Position numbers and translations under genes: made by a program
NCBI GenBank assembly: GCA_947184155.2
Contig: CAMXCT020001411.1
Span: 62,001 to 126,000 of the forward strand
Direction: 5' to 3'
DNA from: Cladocopium goreaui
Lineage: Eukaryota; Sar; Dinophyceae; Suessiales; Symbiodiniaceae
DNA: 64,000 bases
Shown: in pieces, positions 45,020-58,377 of the stretch
Layout: each line of letters starts with the position of its first letter
Numbering within the stretch: the first letter of the stretch is position 1
The notes under the pieces: generated by a model
Told to the model about the DNA's origin: nothing
Database searches by the model: none
The model's input: only the letters and a program-made list of their open reading frames with translations

Positions 45020-48000
45020 ATACCATACATATATATATAATGATATATAATGATATATAATGATATATAATGATATATAATGATATATAATGATATATAA
45101 TGATATATAATGATATATAATGATATATAATGATATACAATGATATACAATGATATATAATGATATATAATGATATATAATGATATATAATGATATATAA
45201 TGATATATAATGATATATAATGATATATAATGATATATAATGATATATAATGATATATAATGATATATAATGATATATAATGATATATAATGATATATAA
45301 TGACATATAATGACATATAATGACATATAATGACATATAATGACATATAATGACATATAATGACATATAATGATATATAATGATATATAATGATATATAA
45401 TGATATATAATGATATATAATGATATATAATGATATATAATGATATATAATGATATATAATGATATATAATGATATATAATGATATGTAATGATATGTAA
45501 TGATATGTAATGATATGTAATGATATATAATGATATATAATTATATATAATGATATATAATGATATATAATGATATATAATGATATATAATGATATATAA
45601 TGATATATAATGATATATAATGATATATAATGATATATAATGATATATAATGATATATAATGATATATAATATGATATATATAATGATATATAATATGAT
45701 ATATATAATGATATATAATATGATATATATAATGATATATAATATGATATATATAATGATATATATAATGATATATATAATGATATATATAATGATATAT
45801 ATAATGATATATATAATGATATATATAATGATATATATAATGATATATATAATGATATATATAATGATATATATAATGATATATATAATGATATATATAA
45901 TGATATATAATGATATATAATGATATATAATTATATATAATGACATATATATATATATACATACATGATAATATCATAATACATCTATCTAAGTCATTTT
46001 AGCCACGCTGAAGCCAGCTGGGCAAGGCCGAGGAACAACGGCGTCATCAGGAACGCTTGGAGGAGCAACGACAATGGCGTCTGGAATCTGAGAGGCGGCG
46101 GATGGATTCGTGCAACGGGGTATAGTCCAAAACAATTTTAATGATGATTTAATGATGATTATTTTGATCACGATTTAATGATTATTTTAATGATGATCAA
46201 TGATGATTTATCATTTAACGAGGATTGTTGAGTATAGTTGATTTCTAGATGATAGTTCTAGAATTTTTATATTCCCAAATGGCTAAAGATTCATGAACTT
46301 TTGGGGGTGGTCTATGCTGGTTGAGGGATGGGGAAGGTTAGCCAAAATAGGATACATGGATAGTGGAGTACCCCTAAAATGATGCAGAAAAGTTTCAATT
46401 TGCCACACAAATTTGGGATTGGTATAATTCTGTTATATCAGAATTCATCCCAAGTGTGAACCATGTGGGTACCCATCTTTGGCTGTTCGCATCATGGCTG
46501 TGTACCAACTCCAGCCCGTTGCTATCCTGCTGTCAGGCAAGGTGAGGCGGATTGGAAGGCGAAAGAAGAAGAGCGCAAAAGCCCGGGTCCAAGCGCCGAA
46601 GCGGCGAATCCACGGAGTGGCGCAACAGTGGAGACATCCAGTCGTGGGGTGTTTTTCTGATGGTACAACCACCATCCCCCGAGCATCTACCATACTGAAG
46701 CGGACATTTTCCAACTCGAGGTTGGAAGTTGTAGCACAGCAGAAAGACCTGAATTCAACCCCCTCAATTCCAGGTGTTTCTAATACCTTTAATGGGTCAA
46801 CCCCACACCCTTGGACTCGCCAGATCAAGAGCTCCTTCGAAAGGAGCAAGCTCGAGCAAGGCCGAATCCGAAATTTTCAATGTCTGGGAGATTTCTTTTC
46901 TTGATTCCACCAGAGGAATCTAAGCCTTTCCTATGAGAAGATTAATGAACTGTTGGTTGGTTTGATGAACTGGCTTGTAAAAGAAAACGCGAAGTCTCTG
47001 TGAACTCACCAATTCGAACTCACTATTTTGGGGACCCCTCTCAACCAACCCGGGTCAGCTGTCCAAGACTGAAAACCAGGTGAGAAGCCAAAACGGGGAT
47101 GGGTCAAACTGTGTGATTGTCCAACTTCAAGCCGCACACTTCGCATTGAACCACCCACTTTTTGAGTGCCCAATGCTGAATCAGGGGCGAGCAGAAAAAG
47201 GAGGAAGAGGCCGGATGCATCCTGCTATTGGCCTTCACTTTTCATCATGAAACACACAAGCCTCTCACTGGGATTTGGTATATCGCTAAGGGCGGACTTG
47301 TGCCATTTGTTGATGATTTAGCTGGGAACATCTGCAGAATCTGATCTTCAGATCTCGGGCAGGTGAGACGACGTGAACGTCTGCTGGCCCGAAAGCAAGG
47401 CTACTCCTGGCGTGCAGAGGTGGGACTTGGAGGAATTTCAACCACAAAGATGGGGAAAAATGAATGATAGAACTTGATAGAACCAAGAAACACTCTTTAG
47501 GGGGATCCTTTCCTACAGCTACCCACATGTTGAAAAACGGCGAAAAGCGGTTGCCGCAATCGCAAGCCTGGCAGGTTGCGGAAGCTCAAAAGCACCGGCC
47601 CGGCACTCAACGCGACGCCACGCGACGCCACGCGACGCGACCTGCGATGGGCTCCGCTGGGATCCACCTTCCGAGGCAGGGCGAGCAGCCTGAAGCGGTA
47701 CCAGGGCCCCAGCACGAGGCAGATGGGTTGCTGCAGGTTGCTGTACCCAAGGATGCCCAAGGTATTTCCGCATGTATCCAGGATATTCCTTGGATGAGCC
47801 GAAATCGAAATTTCAGAACTGATACTTCGGTGGCTTAAAAATCAGTATCACTTTAATAATACGATTGGGATATTGCTAGTGCTGCTAGTGGGTTATGCTA
47901 ACATCTCCAACTTCTAACCGGATGTACCTGGGAGATACTCATCCCACGGCAGGATGCAGCAGCCAAGAGACGGGCGCAGATCGAGATGGAAAGGTTGGGA

Positions 48001-50003
48001 AACGTTCCTGCGGACTCCCAGCAGTTGATAAACCAATGGAGATATAAGATGGGGATACATGGATTTGCCATGGAGAAAAGTTGAGATTTGAAGGTGTCAG
48101 AAAATCCGGATGTTTCAAAACTTGCACTTCATCATGACCTCAGAAGGAGAATCAACTTATTTCAAGTGGCATGCGGATCATTTTCTTGTGATCTTCGGAG
48201 TTGGTTTTGCCACACCCTGTCTGCTGACTTGACAGGAAGCAGAGGGAAGAGCAAATGTGATGTTCTCAGACCTGGTTGACACCAACTGCGGGCCTTGTGG
48301 GATTTGGAGGGTTTCCCCAAAAAAAGCTCAGCCATTGCATCGGAACGAACCATCACCGACCAAGTTGATGTTTAGTGTGGAACATCATCCAAGAAATGGG
48401 ACCCCCAAAATCCCAAACAATCCCAAACATAATTTGACCCAAACTCTTTCCCATAGGATTCACTGAGTGAATTTTTATTTGGTTTTCGTTTGTTTTCGAC
48501 CTTGATTGAGGCGCAAAAAGGCGAAATCTGACACTGAAGAAGGCGTCCCTGCCAACGAGACCTACGAGGCCCCTGCGGAGAGCTGCGTGGAGGGCTATCG
48601 ATCCTGACAAAGTAATATCGCGTTGAGAAAATGCGGTAGCAGGTATTAGGACACACACACACAATTTCTTATTTTCGAGTGTTGGACCATCCAATTTTTG
48701 GGGCAATTCTTTTTGGGTTCGGTTAGAAACATGTTCAGATGCGGGGTGTCTTTGATTGATGCATCCCCTGATAAAGAGAAACAGGGTACTTTGGAACATT
48801 GCTCATCTCTGCCATCGCCATCGCCATCAGCATCAGCATCAGCATCAGCATCATCATCATCATCATCATCATGATCGTGTTTTTTCATACTTCTGGGATC
48901 TGTGATTAGCCCCAAACCAGATGATTGTTTCTTCATTGGTTCTTCTTCCCCTTTCTTGTCTAACTTTCCTGTATATTCTGGCTCCAGATGGGCGCCTCGA
49001 CTCCCAACCACTACATGTGGTTTCTTCGTGAAGTCCCCCATGTTCCATTGGTGAAAGTTCCAAATCATACCGAAATCATTGCCCCGCATTTCTCATATTT
49101 GTATATATTTATCATCTATGTTGCTCATCTCGACTCCCGCCAGTATTGAGGAGAAGAAACAACGCTTGCTGGCCCTGGCGAAACGAAAGAGGGAAGAAGT
49201 GGCCGCCACCGCCAAATCCAGGCTGGGACTTGGCAGTGCGCACGTTTGTGGACATCAATGGAACAATCACCAAAAACGACTCAGAGATGGCTGTTTGATT
49301 TGCTATGGAACTTTTCAGGTGGTGTTCTGAAGTGGCGAAGTGACCAAGAATTTTCTGATCAAAAACCAATATGATTCACTTCAGAACCAGGACATCGCAG
49401 AGCAGATGAATTCATTTTAGTAGGTGACTACTGCAAACTTTGCCCAGCTCAGTGCTTTTTGCTGTCCCAGGCTTGCAAAAGTCAAGTTTCATGGTGAGAG
49501 CGATGAGGCCAGGCCCATCCGTGACTACGTGGCGTTTTTTTTTCACAGCGCCAGCAGTGCCAGGATTCGGATCAGATGGAGGATTACATGGTGTCAGCGA
49601 GAAAGCAGAAGGAGCAAAAATGTTTGCAAAGCAGAGAATCGCATCATTGTTTGGAATTGAAATAATTGAAATAACTATAGATGATAATTCGATGTTATTT
49701 CCAATTATCAAGGAGTTCTTTGGAATCCAATTCCCGGCGCCATGCGCAGATGGTTTTGGAATACTTTGGGATCCGTTGCCACGGGTGAAGTTGAGTCTGT
49801 TGAGGAGAAGTTGGAGAAGGCGACATCACAGGAAAATGGCAATGAGAAGCAGGAGAATACTTTTTGGTATCTTTTTGGGAATCAAACTGCAACTTGGCCA
49901 TGGAAAATACATACTACTCTATACATACATACATACATACATACATACATACATACATACATACATACATACATTACATTACATTACATTACATTACATT
50001 ACA

Positions 50004-50043
<40 letters not shown>

Positions 50044-50073
50044 GTATGTATATATACATATCTATGACTATCT

Positions 50074-50104
<31 letters not shown>

Positions 50105-53100
50105 GGAAATTCATTGGAAAATCCCAAAATGCAGGAACATCATTTACAGATGGGGGATATCATGAGAGGGTGCACAACGTTCCGTGGCGTATCTCGGCCA
50201 GGACAAGGAAGAGGCAAAGGAAGCTCGCCGCCATGCAGCTGAGGCAGCTTGAAACAGTGTCTTATTTGGGCGCTCCAAATTACCCAGCGGTAATGAAACA
50301 TGGGTTGGTGGAAAATCCATCATTTATAGATGATTGATGATTTTCCCAGCTGTAAACAATAAACCTCCATTTATGGGGGATTTTCAATTGCCATTTTTGA
50401 TTATATGTAGGAGTGTAAAGTCTTAGATTCTGCCTCTAGAAACCATGGTAGAATGGGGGGTATGAATCACATTAGGATGAGAGGAAATGGCTCATACTTA
50501 TCACTACAATTGGCATATAGGCTCTAGGATATTACCCCAGTTGCTATCCAGTTGATGTTTGTTGGAACGGGGTTTTACTGACTGGTTTCCTGGGGCTTCC
50601 TACTCTGGACAATGATTCCAATTGATGTTCCAATTGATGATTCCTATTGATGTTCCTGTTTCCCCTACCAATGTGACAAGGACTTAGGACCAAGAAACAC
50701 TGCCACCCTTCTCTTCACTGTGCTTGGATGGGTGGCGTGCCACATGGCGTTTCAGGCCCGTTTAGAAGAGCAAAGAACGGCCTGCCTGGAACTGCAACGA
50801 CAGGTGGAAGCAGCTCATGAACGCAAGGCTGGTCAGGGTACTTAAACGGCAAACTGCATGAAGATTTTATTTGAGTGTGGAGGCCCGCCCTAAAAATAGA
50901 AAAGTCATCATGAAAATAGTAGGTACTAATTTTGCAAATTTGCGGGACCAAAACAATGCTTGATGGTGGAAGGATCCGGATGCCACATCCAGCATTTGAT
51001 TGCCATCCTTCTGGTGCAGTTTCTGGAAAAATCATCGTTCGACATTGAAAGGCTGCTAAGCACGCGAAGAAGGACAAGAAACATCATTATCAAGATGAAG
51101 CAGAAGTGCAGCAATTGGATTCCCCAGACCAAGTCACATCAACCAAAGCTGAGGAAGAAGTTGATGCTGCAGCTGAAATAGTTGGTGCAGATGCCATTGG
51201 AACAGCTCAGGAAAAGCATACCCCCAATGCAGAAGAAGGCTCTGCGGAGGAACATGAAAAGAACCCACTTGCAACACCAGCTCGAGAAAGCCCCAGCAAC
51301 GCATCAGCAGAAAATGAAGACAATGAGAAAGATGAAGCTCAGAATTTGGCACAAGAAGCAGCTGAAAGGAAAGCAGAAGAGGAACGTGCCAGAGAGGCTG
51401 CAGCTAAAGAGGAGGAGGCACGGAAAGCAGCAGAAGAAGAGCGCTTGGCACAAGAAGCAGCTGAAAGGAAAGCAGAGGAGGAACGTGCCAGAGAGGCTGC
51501 AGCTAAAGAGGAGGAGGCACGGAAAGCAGCAGAAGAAGAGCGCTTGGCACAAGAAGCAGCTGAAAGGAAAGCAGAGGAGGAACGTGCCAGGGAGGCTGCA
51601 GCTAAAGAGGAGGAGGCACGGAAAGCAGCAGAGGAAGAGCGCTTGGCACAAGAAGCAGCTGAAAGGAAAGCAGAGGAGGAACGTGCCAGAGAGGCTGCAG
51701 CTAAAGAAGAGGAGGAGGCACGGAAAGCAGCAGAAGAAGAGCGCTTGGCACAAGAAGCAGCTGAAAGGAAAGCAGAGGAGGAACGTGCCAGAGAGGCTGC
51801 AGCTAAAGAGGAGGAGGCACGGAAAGCAGCAGAGGAAGAGCGCTTGGCACAAGAAGCAGCTGAAAGGAAAGCACAGGAGGAACGTGCCAGAGAGGCTGCA
51901 GCTAAAGAGGAGGAGGCACGGAAAGCAGCAGAGGAAGAGCGCTTGGCACAAGAAGCAGCTAAAAGAAAAGCAGAGGAGGAACGTGCCAGAGAGGCTGCAG
52001 CTAAAGAGGAGGAGGCACGGAAAGCAGCAGAAGAGCGCTTGGCACAAGAAGCAGCTGAAAGGAAAGCAGAGGAGGAACGTGCCAGAGAGGCTGCAGCTAA
52101 AGAGGAGGAGGCACGGAAAGCAGCAGAAGAAGAGCGCTTGGCACAAGAAGCAGCTGAAAGGAAAGCAGAGGAGGAACGTGCCAGAGAGGCTGCAGCTAAA
52201 GAGGAGGAGGCACGGAAAGCAGCAGAAGAAGAGCGCTTGGCACAAGAAGCAGCTGAAAGGAAAGCAGAGGATGGGCTGGCAGAAGAGGTTGGGTATTCAG
52301 CCACAACAGAATACCATGGACAATGTGAACGGGGGGAGGACGCAACCTCTGCAATCCAAAAGGAACATGGAGAGAGAAGACTTGCCTGTCCTGAAGAGGC
52401 AAGCAGTTCGTTTTTGACAATTGCTTGCGCAGTGCCTTTTGTTGATAGGTTTGTCATAAAACCTTCACTTGACTGAAACGTTTGGACTATTTTGTCCATC
52501 TGCCATCGGATCAAAGACGCCACAGGCACTTCGCTCCAGGATGCAAGCGTTCTTGACGGCAAAGAGGCAGCTTGCGTCACCTAGAGCAAAGGGTAGAGGT
52601 TAGGACCAGCCCTGCTGTTCTGATGGAACATGTAATATCAAATATCATCAACTTTTTGAATATTACAAAACATCAATATCCTCATTTTCTTTTTTTTGGA
52701 AACTGGAGTTCTCGGGATTTTTTGGGTGGAGACTGTTGGAATGACATCTGGCCAGGCAACAGACGGAGAAGTACCGGGAGCTGGGCATTCTCCAGGCCGG
52801 ATCTTGGCGTTTTGGATATCCGAAATGGGACAGAAATTTGAGAAAACCAATTGCTGGTTTTCTATAAATGTTTCACAATGTTTTGACACTGTTTTAATAT
52901 ATAACATATTATAACATCATATAACTATAGGACCCTGACACCACCCAATCTTTTTGAGTCAACGATTTTGAGTCCCACTTTCTGATAGGCAAAAGACGTG
53001 GATCAAGAGCAGCTGAAACGACAGTTGTTGCAACCTCAGCCACCGGCGCAGATGTCCCCGTCAGCAGCGATATATCAGACCTCTGAGCCACGCGTTGCTG

Positions 53101-55159
53101 AGGTTGGCATTGTTGGAAAAGAAACGATCCTGGGCAAAACGAGATATATCCTTATTCCAGTGATTTGTCGGGGATCTCCCAGATGAAGTTGCCTGAAAAT
53201 ATCCATTTTCTGTTGCCTTGTCGGCCTCGATAAGAAAGACCTACCAGATTTCTGTCGTTCAACTCGTTCAACCTACTCTTCGTCAAGGACTGGAGAAGTT
53301 GAACAACATGTCCACTCGTCGCTCCGTGCTGTTGGAGCTCTTGGCCAGCAACTTGGCTGTGGATCCAAGTTTGATCCCCTTACGCATAGGGCTCCGTTGA
53401 AACATGTCCATCTTTCAAGGCTTATGCTGAAATGTTTGGTAAATGGAGCCTCCATGATCTATTTTGATGTCTCATTCAAGACAGCTGGTTAATCTCAGGA
53501 AAACGCTTAGAGCTTCAATCGGGTGCTTCGCAGCCACCCAAAGCTGTCGATGAGGAGCACTGGAAACCTTTGCAAATTCTGTCGCAAAAATCACCTGTGC
53601 CGATTTACCTTGTGGCATTCTGGTAGATCTGGTAGTTTCAGGCTCATTTTCATGGGGGAAGTCCAGGATCCGGAAGTTTCGGCTTTAAGAAGACGTCTAC
53701 GAAGCTTCCTGCAAGACCATGGACGGAGACCTGCTACAGCCCCTTGTCATCGGGTGGGTTTCTGATGGCAGCTATGGGGTCAACCTTGAGATTTGGCATT
53801 GTTACCGCGATTTTTCCCCTCCACTTGCGTGGCAATTCGCCATTTGACAACTGTCGGGTGGTTGTCATTGTCTATTCACCACGCTTCGCTTGAAGGGACA
53901 GCCAATACCGTGGAAAGGCTTCAGAGTACACCTAGGGGCGGGCAGATTGAGGCAGAGGATGACCACACTCTGTCTGAAGACAAGGAGAAGGAAGAGCAGT
54001 TGGCGAGGGAGGCAAGATAATTCTGCTGGCAATCACATGCAATCACACATGTGATTCTGGTCATGCAGCATCGAATGGGATGTGGCTCAATGCTATTGAC
54101 TCCACAAAATGACAAACAATGTGGAGATATGTTGATATGTACTCCATCTTGAGGAAATTCCAAAGCTGGATGAACTTCCCCTCAAGCTAGCCTCCGCCAG
54201 AGGCCTCCCCAGAGCACGCAGTGCAGGAGGAGTGTGTAGCGCCCATTGAGCAGAAACAGGCCCCAAGAACTGTGACACTTTGAAGTCGCACCAAGAAAAC
54301 AAGAATCATTCCGCAGGGTCAATACCTGCATATATATATATATATATACGTATATATATATATATATCTATATCTATATATAACATCTATAAATATCTAT
54401 AATTCCACATTTTCTGGGGGAAGCAATTTTGGATCATTTCTGCCAGGTCATATCTATCAATGCCAGGCATTTTGGGGCATGGCACTGCCTCCAGGCTCAT
54501 TTGGATCGACTCCAAAAGACTCTGCCAGCATGGACAGTGAAAGCCAGGTGGGCAGCGTCGGTCCAACGTGGCTGGGAAATCATCAATACGTGGGAGTCCA
54601 GACATGGGAAAATATGAAAAAATCATCGAACTCTAGACATTTGGATACATTTGGTGTATTTTCCAGCAGCCGGCTGACTGCCGGAGGGTATTTGACTTTA
54701 CATGACCAAAATCTGGAAGGGTAGGAGATTCGAATCTTGGTGGATTCATGAGATTCCAGGTTCACGGAAGCTGCCGAAGAAGCAAAGGCAGACCTTGGAA
54801 CCGAAGCTGAGGAGGACCCATCGGAAAAACCTGGCACTGGAAGATTTGGAAGATGGTTTTTCGATTTTTTTTTGGTGGGTGTTTGCGGACCAACTGAAGC
54901 TGACTCAGGGGGCATACACTCAACATTTTCGGAAACAACATCTTCGCTCGGATCCAGCTGGGAGGAGCAGGCTCTTCAGACTCCGGGGGAAGCGACCGCA
55001 CCAGCCGACAGTAACGGCGCTGCAATGGCATCCACTGCGACTTCTGCGGATTCCGCGGGGATGCAGGCAGAGGAACAGCAGAAAGAGCCTGAGCCGACTT
55101 CCCCAGAGCATGCTGAGCAAGAAGAGAACGAAGAGTTGGAGGAGGCTTGGTTCGATTGA
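41455..55159 (+). CDS. Long charged coiled-coil protein gene, ~30 small exons, with Dpy-30-like motif
   Basis: Exon-sized stretches in one direction encode E/K/R/Q-rich helix: 41470-41575 (QENEVPQSSAPAEVH), 41893-41975, 42400-42520 (RDARGIRREHAERVKQQEEE), 42950-43000, 43165-43225, 43565-43612, 43917-44028 (EEERRLAIEEKRREKLEAKV), 44150-44200, 46015-46110 (AEEQRRHQERLEEQRQWRLE), 46540-46620, 46820-46868, 47185-47215, 47355-47420 (VRRRERLLARKQGY), 47550-47760, 47945-47995, 48230-48255, 48500-48606, 49143-49230 (IEEKKQRLLALAKRKREEVA), 49550-49625, 49785-49860, 50195-50255, 50755-50840, 51085-52290, 52753-52815, 52990-53100, 53225-53370, 53500-53620, 53690-53755, 53920-54017, 54185-54285, 54525-54550, 54755-54835, 54895-55159. 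At 53265-53360, VQPTLRQGLEKLNN and LLASNL resemble the Dpy-30 helix pair. Family unknown; Dpy-30 motifs are common in ciliary and chromatin proteins. Splitting into two genes cannot be excluded. Confidence 0.55.
44400..45030. repeat. CATAC / CATTTACATTA microsatellite field
   Basis: acattacattac, then atccatccatac, then cataccatac and acacataccc words, in an intron of the coiled-coil gene. G is rare on the + strand. Confidence 0.95.
45031..45955. repeat. TGATATATAA decamer array passing into 12-bp units
   Basis: About 62 copies of tgatatataa run from 45040 to 45660. They include a block of seven tgacatataa variants (about 45301-45370) and a block of four tgatatgtaa variants (about 45481-45520). 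From 45670 the unit becomes tgatatatataa (12 bp), first alternating with tgatatataata and then pure. The 488-residue minus-strand frame here is an artefact. Confidence 0.97.
49918..50102. repeat. (ATAC)n and (ACATT)n microsatellites
   Basis: acatacatacat for about 55 bp, then attacattac for about 35 bp, then acatacat again and tatata, inside an intron of the coiled-coil gene. Confidence 0.95.
51343..52272 (+). repeat. Ten in-frame 99-bp repeats (33-residue coiled-coil units)
   Basis: The unit LAQEAAERKAEEERAREAAA plus KEEEARKAAEEER is repeated ten times; LAQ starts at about 51345, 51445, 51544, 51643, 51745, 51844, 51943, 52039, 52138 and 52237. Copies differ by a few bases. One unit gains a codon (KEEEEARK near 51710) and one loses a codon (AAEERLAQ near 52027), both in frame, so the array is under coding constraint. 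Sequence of this type forms a long single alpha-helix or coiled coil. Confidence 0.95.
54325..54395. repeat. (TA)n microsatellite
   Basis: tatatata with tatacgtata and tatctata interruptions, in a late intron of the coiled-coil gene. Confidence 0.9.
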
Positions 55160-56045
55160 GATTTGTGGCTCAAAGATCGATTTAAATTTAAAATGTCTTT
55201 GGACACGTTGGGACTGGGATACCTTTGGAATCTTTTGGATACTTGCAGTGTCAAAGGCTCCTCTTAGGCAACGATACAGACTTTGTCTCCGCCTGTGATG
55301 TGAGGTGCAGCCACTTGCTTCAGTAGAGCAGAGCCAGCCAACTGTCGCCCAGCAAGATCCTGCACCCTTTGAGGCCCCGCTATCATGGGGTTCCCAAGTC
55401 TCGTGGGGTCCCTTCCACCATCAAAGACCTGCCAAATGAATCCTTTACCACTGAAGAAAGGTTCATTGAAGACGGATTGTCGCTGGGGGCACGCCAGAAT
55501 TCCATGATTGCAATGGTGGTTTCACATGGTTTCACATTAACCAAATTGATAAAGGACTCGTTGAATCGTCTGGTCGCATGCTTTTGGGAAGGCCAATGGA
55601 ACTTCAGCATCGCTAGATGCAAAGAAGATGGAACTGAAAGACCGCACCTTGCCTTTGTTGAGTTTGGTGGATTGCTTTGGGACAGAGCCTGCACTTTGCT
55701 TTGATTTTTGTATGATCTATCTTCTCGCGGAGAGCTTTCGCAGCTTAACAGGTGTTGAAGGGACTGCTGCAAAAAAGAGAGAGAGGGAAGGCATCTGGAA
55801 GCACCTACAGGCTGGGCGGAGTGTGATTGGATTGCTGTGCTTGCGGCATGTGTTTGTTGGCATTCACGAGGTTGAGACACCACGCATTGCCTTCTTTTGC
55901 ATTCTTAAATGAGAACAAAACATAACATAGAACGGGGACAACAACACTTTCAGAGATTTCTGGGAGTAAGAAGTTGAGGTGTCTTTTATCGTGTGTTTTT
56001 TTCTTTTTTTTGTTTGTTGTTGTTTGGTTGTCTTTTATCTTTCAG

Positions 56046-56244
56046 CTGGGAGCAGGCTCTTCAGACTCCGGGGGAAGCGACCGCACCAGCCGAGAGTAAC
56101 GGCGCTGCAATGGCATCCACTGCGACTTCTGCGGATTCCGCGGGGATGCAGGCAGAGGAACAGCAGAAAGAGCCTGAGCCGACTTCCCCAGAGCATGCTG
56201 AGCAAGAAGAGAACGAAGAGTTGGAGGAGGCTTGGTTCGATTGA
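56046..56244 (+). CDS. Duplicate terminal exon, copy 2
   Basis: Begins after a ttttatctttcag acceptor and reads WEQALQTPGEATAPAE and so on to EELEEAWFD and TGA. The same exon ends the coiled-coil gene at 55159. Copy 1 has one extra codon (WEEQ). As each copy carries its own stop, only one could be used per mRNA; they may be alternative or silent last exons. Confidence 0.6.
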
Positions 56245-57211
56245 GATTTGTGGCTCAAAGATCGATTTAAATTTAAAATGCCTTTGGACACGTTGGGACT
56301 GGGATACCTTTGGAATCTTTTGGATACTTGCAGTGTCAAAGGCTCCTCTTAGGCAACGATACAGACTTTGTCTCCGCCTGTGATGTGAGGTGCAGCCACT
56401 TGCTTCAGTAGAGCAGAGCCAGCCAACTGTCGCCCAGCAAGATCCTGCACCCTTTGAGGCCCCGCTATCATGGGGTTCCCAAGTCTCGTGGGGTCCCTTC
56501 CACCATCAAAGACCTGCCAAATGAATCCTTTACCACTGAAGAAAGGTTCATTGAAGACGGATTGTCGCTGGGGGCACGCCAGAATTCCATGATTGCAATG
56601 GTGGTTTGACATGGTTTCACATATTCAGTTTCACGGGGGCTGGCTTTGTCATGCTGACTCTGAGTGTTTTGTGTTTTCTTCTTCAACTTTTGGAGTGTTC
56701 CAGTGTTCTTTGAAAACGCGTTTAAGCAAAAGATCCCCTCAGCCTTGTCCCTTTGCGAACAAGATGATTAACCAAATTGATAAAGGACTCGTTGAATCGT
56801 CTGGTCGCATGCTTTTGGGAAGGCCAATGGAACTTCAGCATCGCTAGATGCAAAGAAGATGGAACTGAAAGACCGCACCTTGCCTTTGTTGAGTTTGGTG
56901 GATTGCTTTGGGACAGAGCCTGCACTTTGCTTTGATTTGTACTGATCTCTCTTCTCGCGAGAGCTTTCGCATAGCTTCACAGGTTTGAAGGGACTGCTGC
57001 AAAGAAAGAGAGCGGAAGCATCTGGAAGCACCTCACAGGCTGGGCGGAGTGATTGGATTGCTGTGCTTGCTGCATGTTGTTTGTTGGCATTCAGAGGTTG
57101 AGACACCACGCATTGCTTCTTGTTGCTTCTTAAATAGAGAACAAAACATAACATAGAACGGGACAACATAACTTTCATAGATTTCTTGGCGTCCTCCATT
57201 TTATCTTTCAG

Positions 57212-57410
57212 CTGGGAGCAGGCTCTTCAGACTCCGGGGGAAGCGACCGCACCAGCCGAGAGTAACGGCGCTGCAATGGCATCCACTGCGACTTCTGCGG
57301 ATTCCGCGGGGATGCAGGCAGAGGAACAGCAGAAAGAGCCTGAGCCGACTTCCCCAGAGCATGCTGAGCAAGAAGAGAACGAAGAGTTGGAGGAGGCTTG
57401 GTTCGATTGA
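57212..57410 (+). CDS. Duplicate terminal exon, copy 3
   Basis: Same protein as copy 2 with an intact acceptor (ccattttatctttcag). Its 3' flank differs from copies 2 and 4 at several shared sites (gaaatgtctt, gaaagcttcattg, acgcgaggaagc). Confidence 0.6.
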
Positions 57411-58377
57411 GATTTGTGGCTCAAAGATCGATTTAAATTTGAAATGTCTTTGGACACGTTGGGACTGGGATACCTTTGGAATCTTTTGGATACTTGCAGT
57501 GTCAAAGGCTCCTCTTAGGCAACGATACAGACTTTGTCTCCGCCTGTGATGTGAGGTGCAGCCACTTGCTTCAGTAGAGCAGAGCCAGCCAACTGTCGCC
57601 CAGCAAGATCCTGCACCCTTTGAGGCCCCGCTATCATGGGGTTCCCAAGTCTCGTGGGGTCCCTTCCACCATCAAAGACCTGCCAAATGAATCCTTTACC
57701 ACTGAAGAAAGCTTCATTGAAGACGGATTGTCGCTGGGGGCACGCCAGAATTCCATGATTGCAATGGTGGTTTCACATGGTTTCACATATTCAGTTTCAC
57801 GGGGGCTGGCTTTGTCATGCTGACTCTGAGTGTTTTGTGTTTTCTTCTTCAACTTTTGGAGTGTTCCAGTGTTCTTTGAAAACGCGAGGAAGCAAAAGAT
57901 CCCCTCAGCCTTGTCCCTTTGCGAACAAGATGATTAACCAAATTGATAAAGGACTCGTTGAATCGTCTGGTCGCATGCTTTTGGGAAGGCCAATGGAACT
58001 TCAGCATCGCTAGATGCAAAGAAGATGGAACTGAAAGACCGCACCTTGCCTTTGTTGAGTTTGGTGGATTGCTTTGGGACAGAGCCTGCACTTTGCTTTG
58101 ATTTGTACTGATCTCTCTTCTCGCGAGAGCTTTCGCATAGCTTCACAGGTTTGAAGGGACTGCTGCAAAGAAAGAGAGCGGAAGCATCTGGAAGCACCTC
58201 ACAGGCTGGGCGGAGTGATTGGATTGCTGTGCTTGCTGCATGTTGTTTGTTGGCATTCAGAGGTTGAGACACCACGCATTGCTTCTTGTTGCTTCTTAAA
58301 TAGAGAACAAAACATAACATAGAACGGGACAACATAACTTTCATAGATTTCTTGGCGTCCTCCATTTTATCTTTCAG

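Noticed and set aside
44511-45977. 488-residue minus-strand open frame of IIYHYISLY type
   Set aside because: It is a read-through of the TGATATATAA and CATACC repeats; composition and period follow the DNA repeat and no domain is present.
51304-52580. Long minus-strand Ser/Ala-rich and Cys/Phe-rich frames opposite the 33-residue repeats
   Set aside because: Mirror images of the coding repeat; in-frame codon gain and loss fit the + strand frame reading AEEERLAQ.
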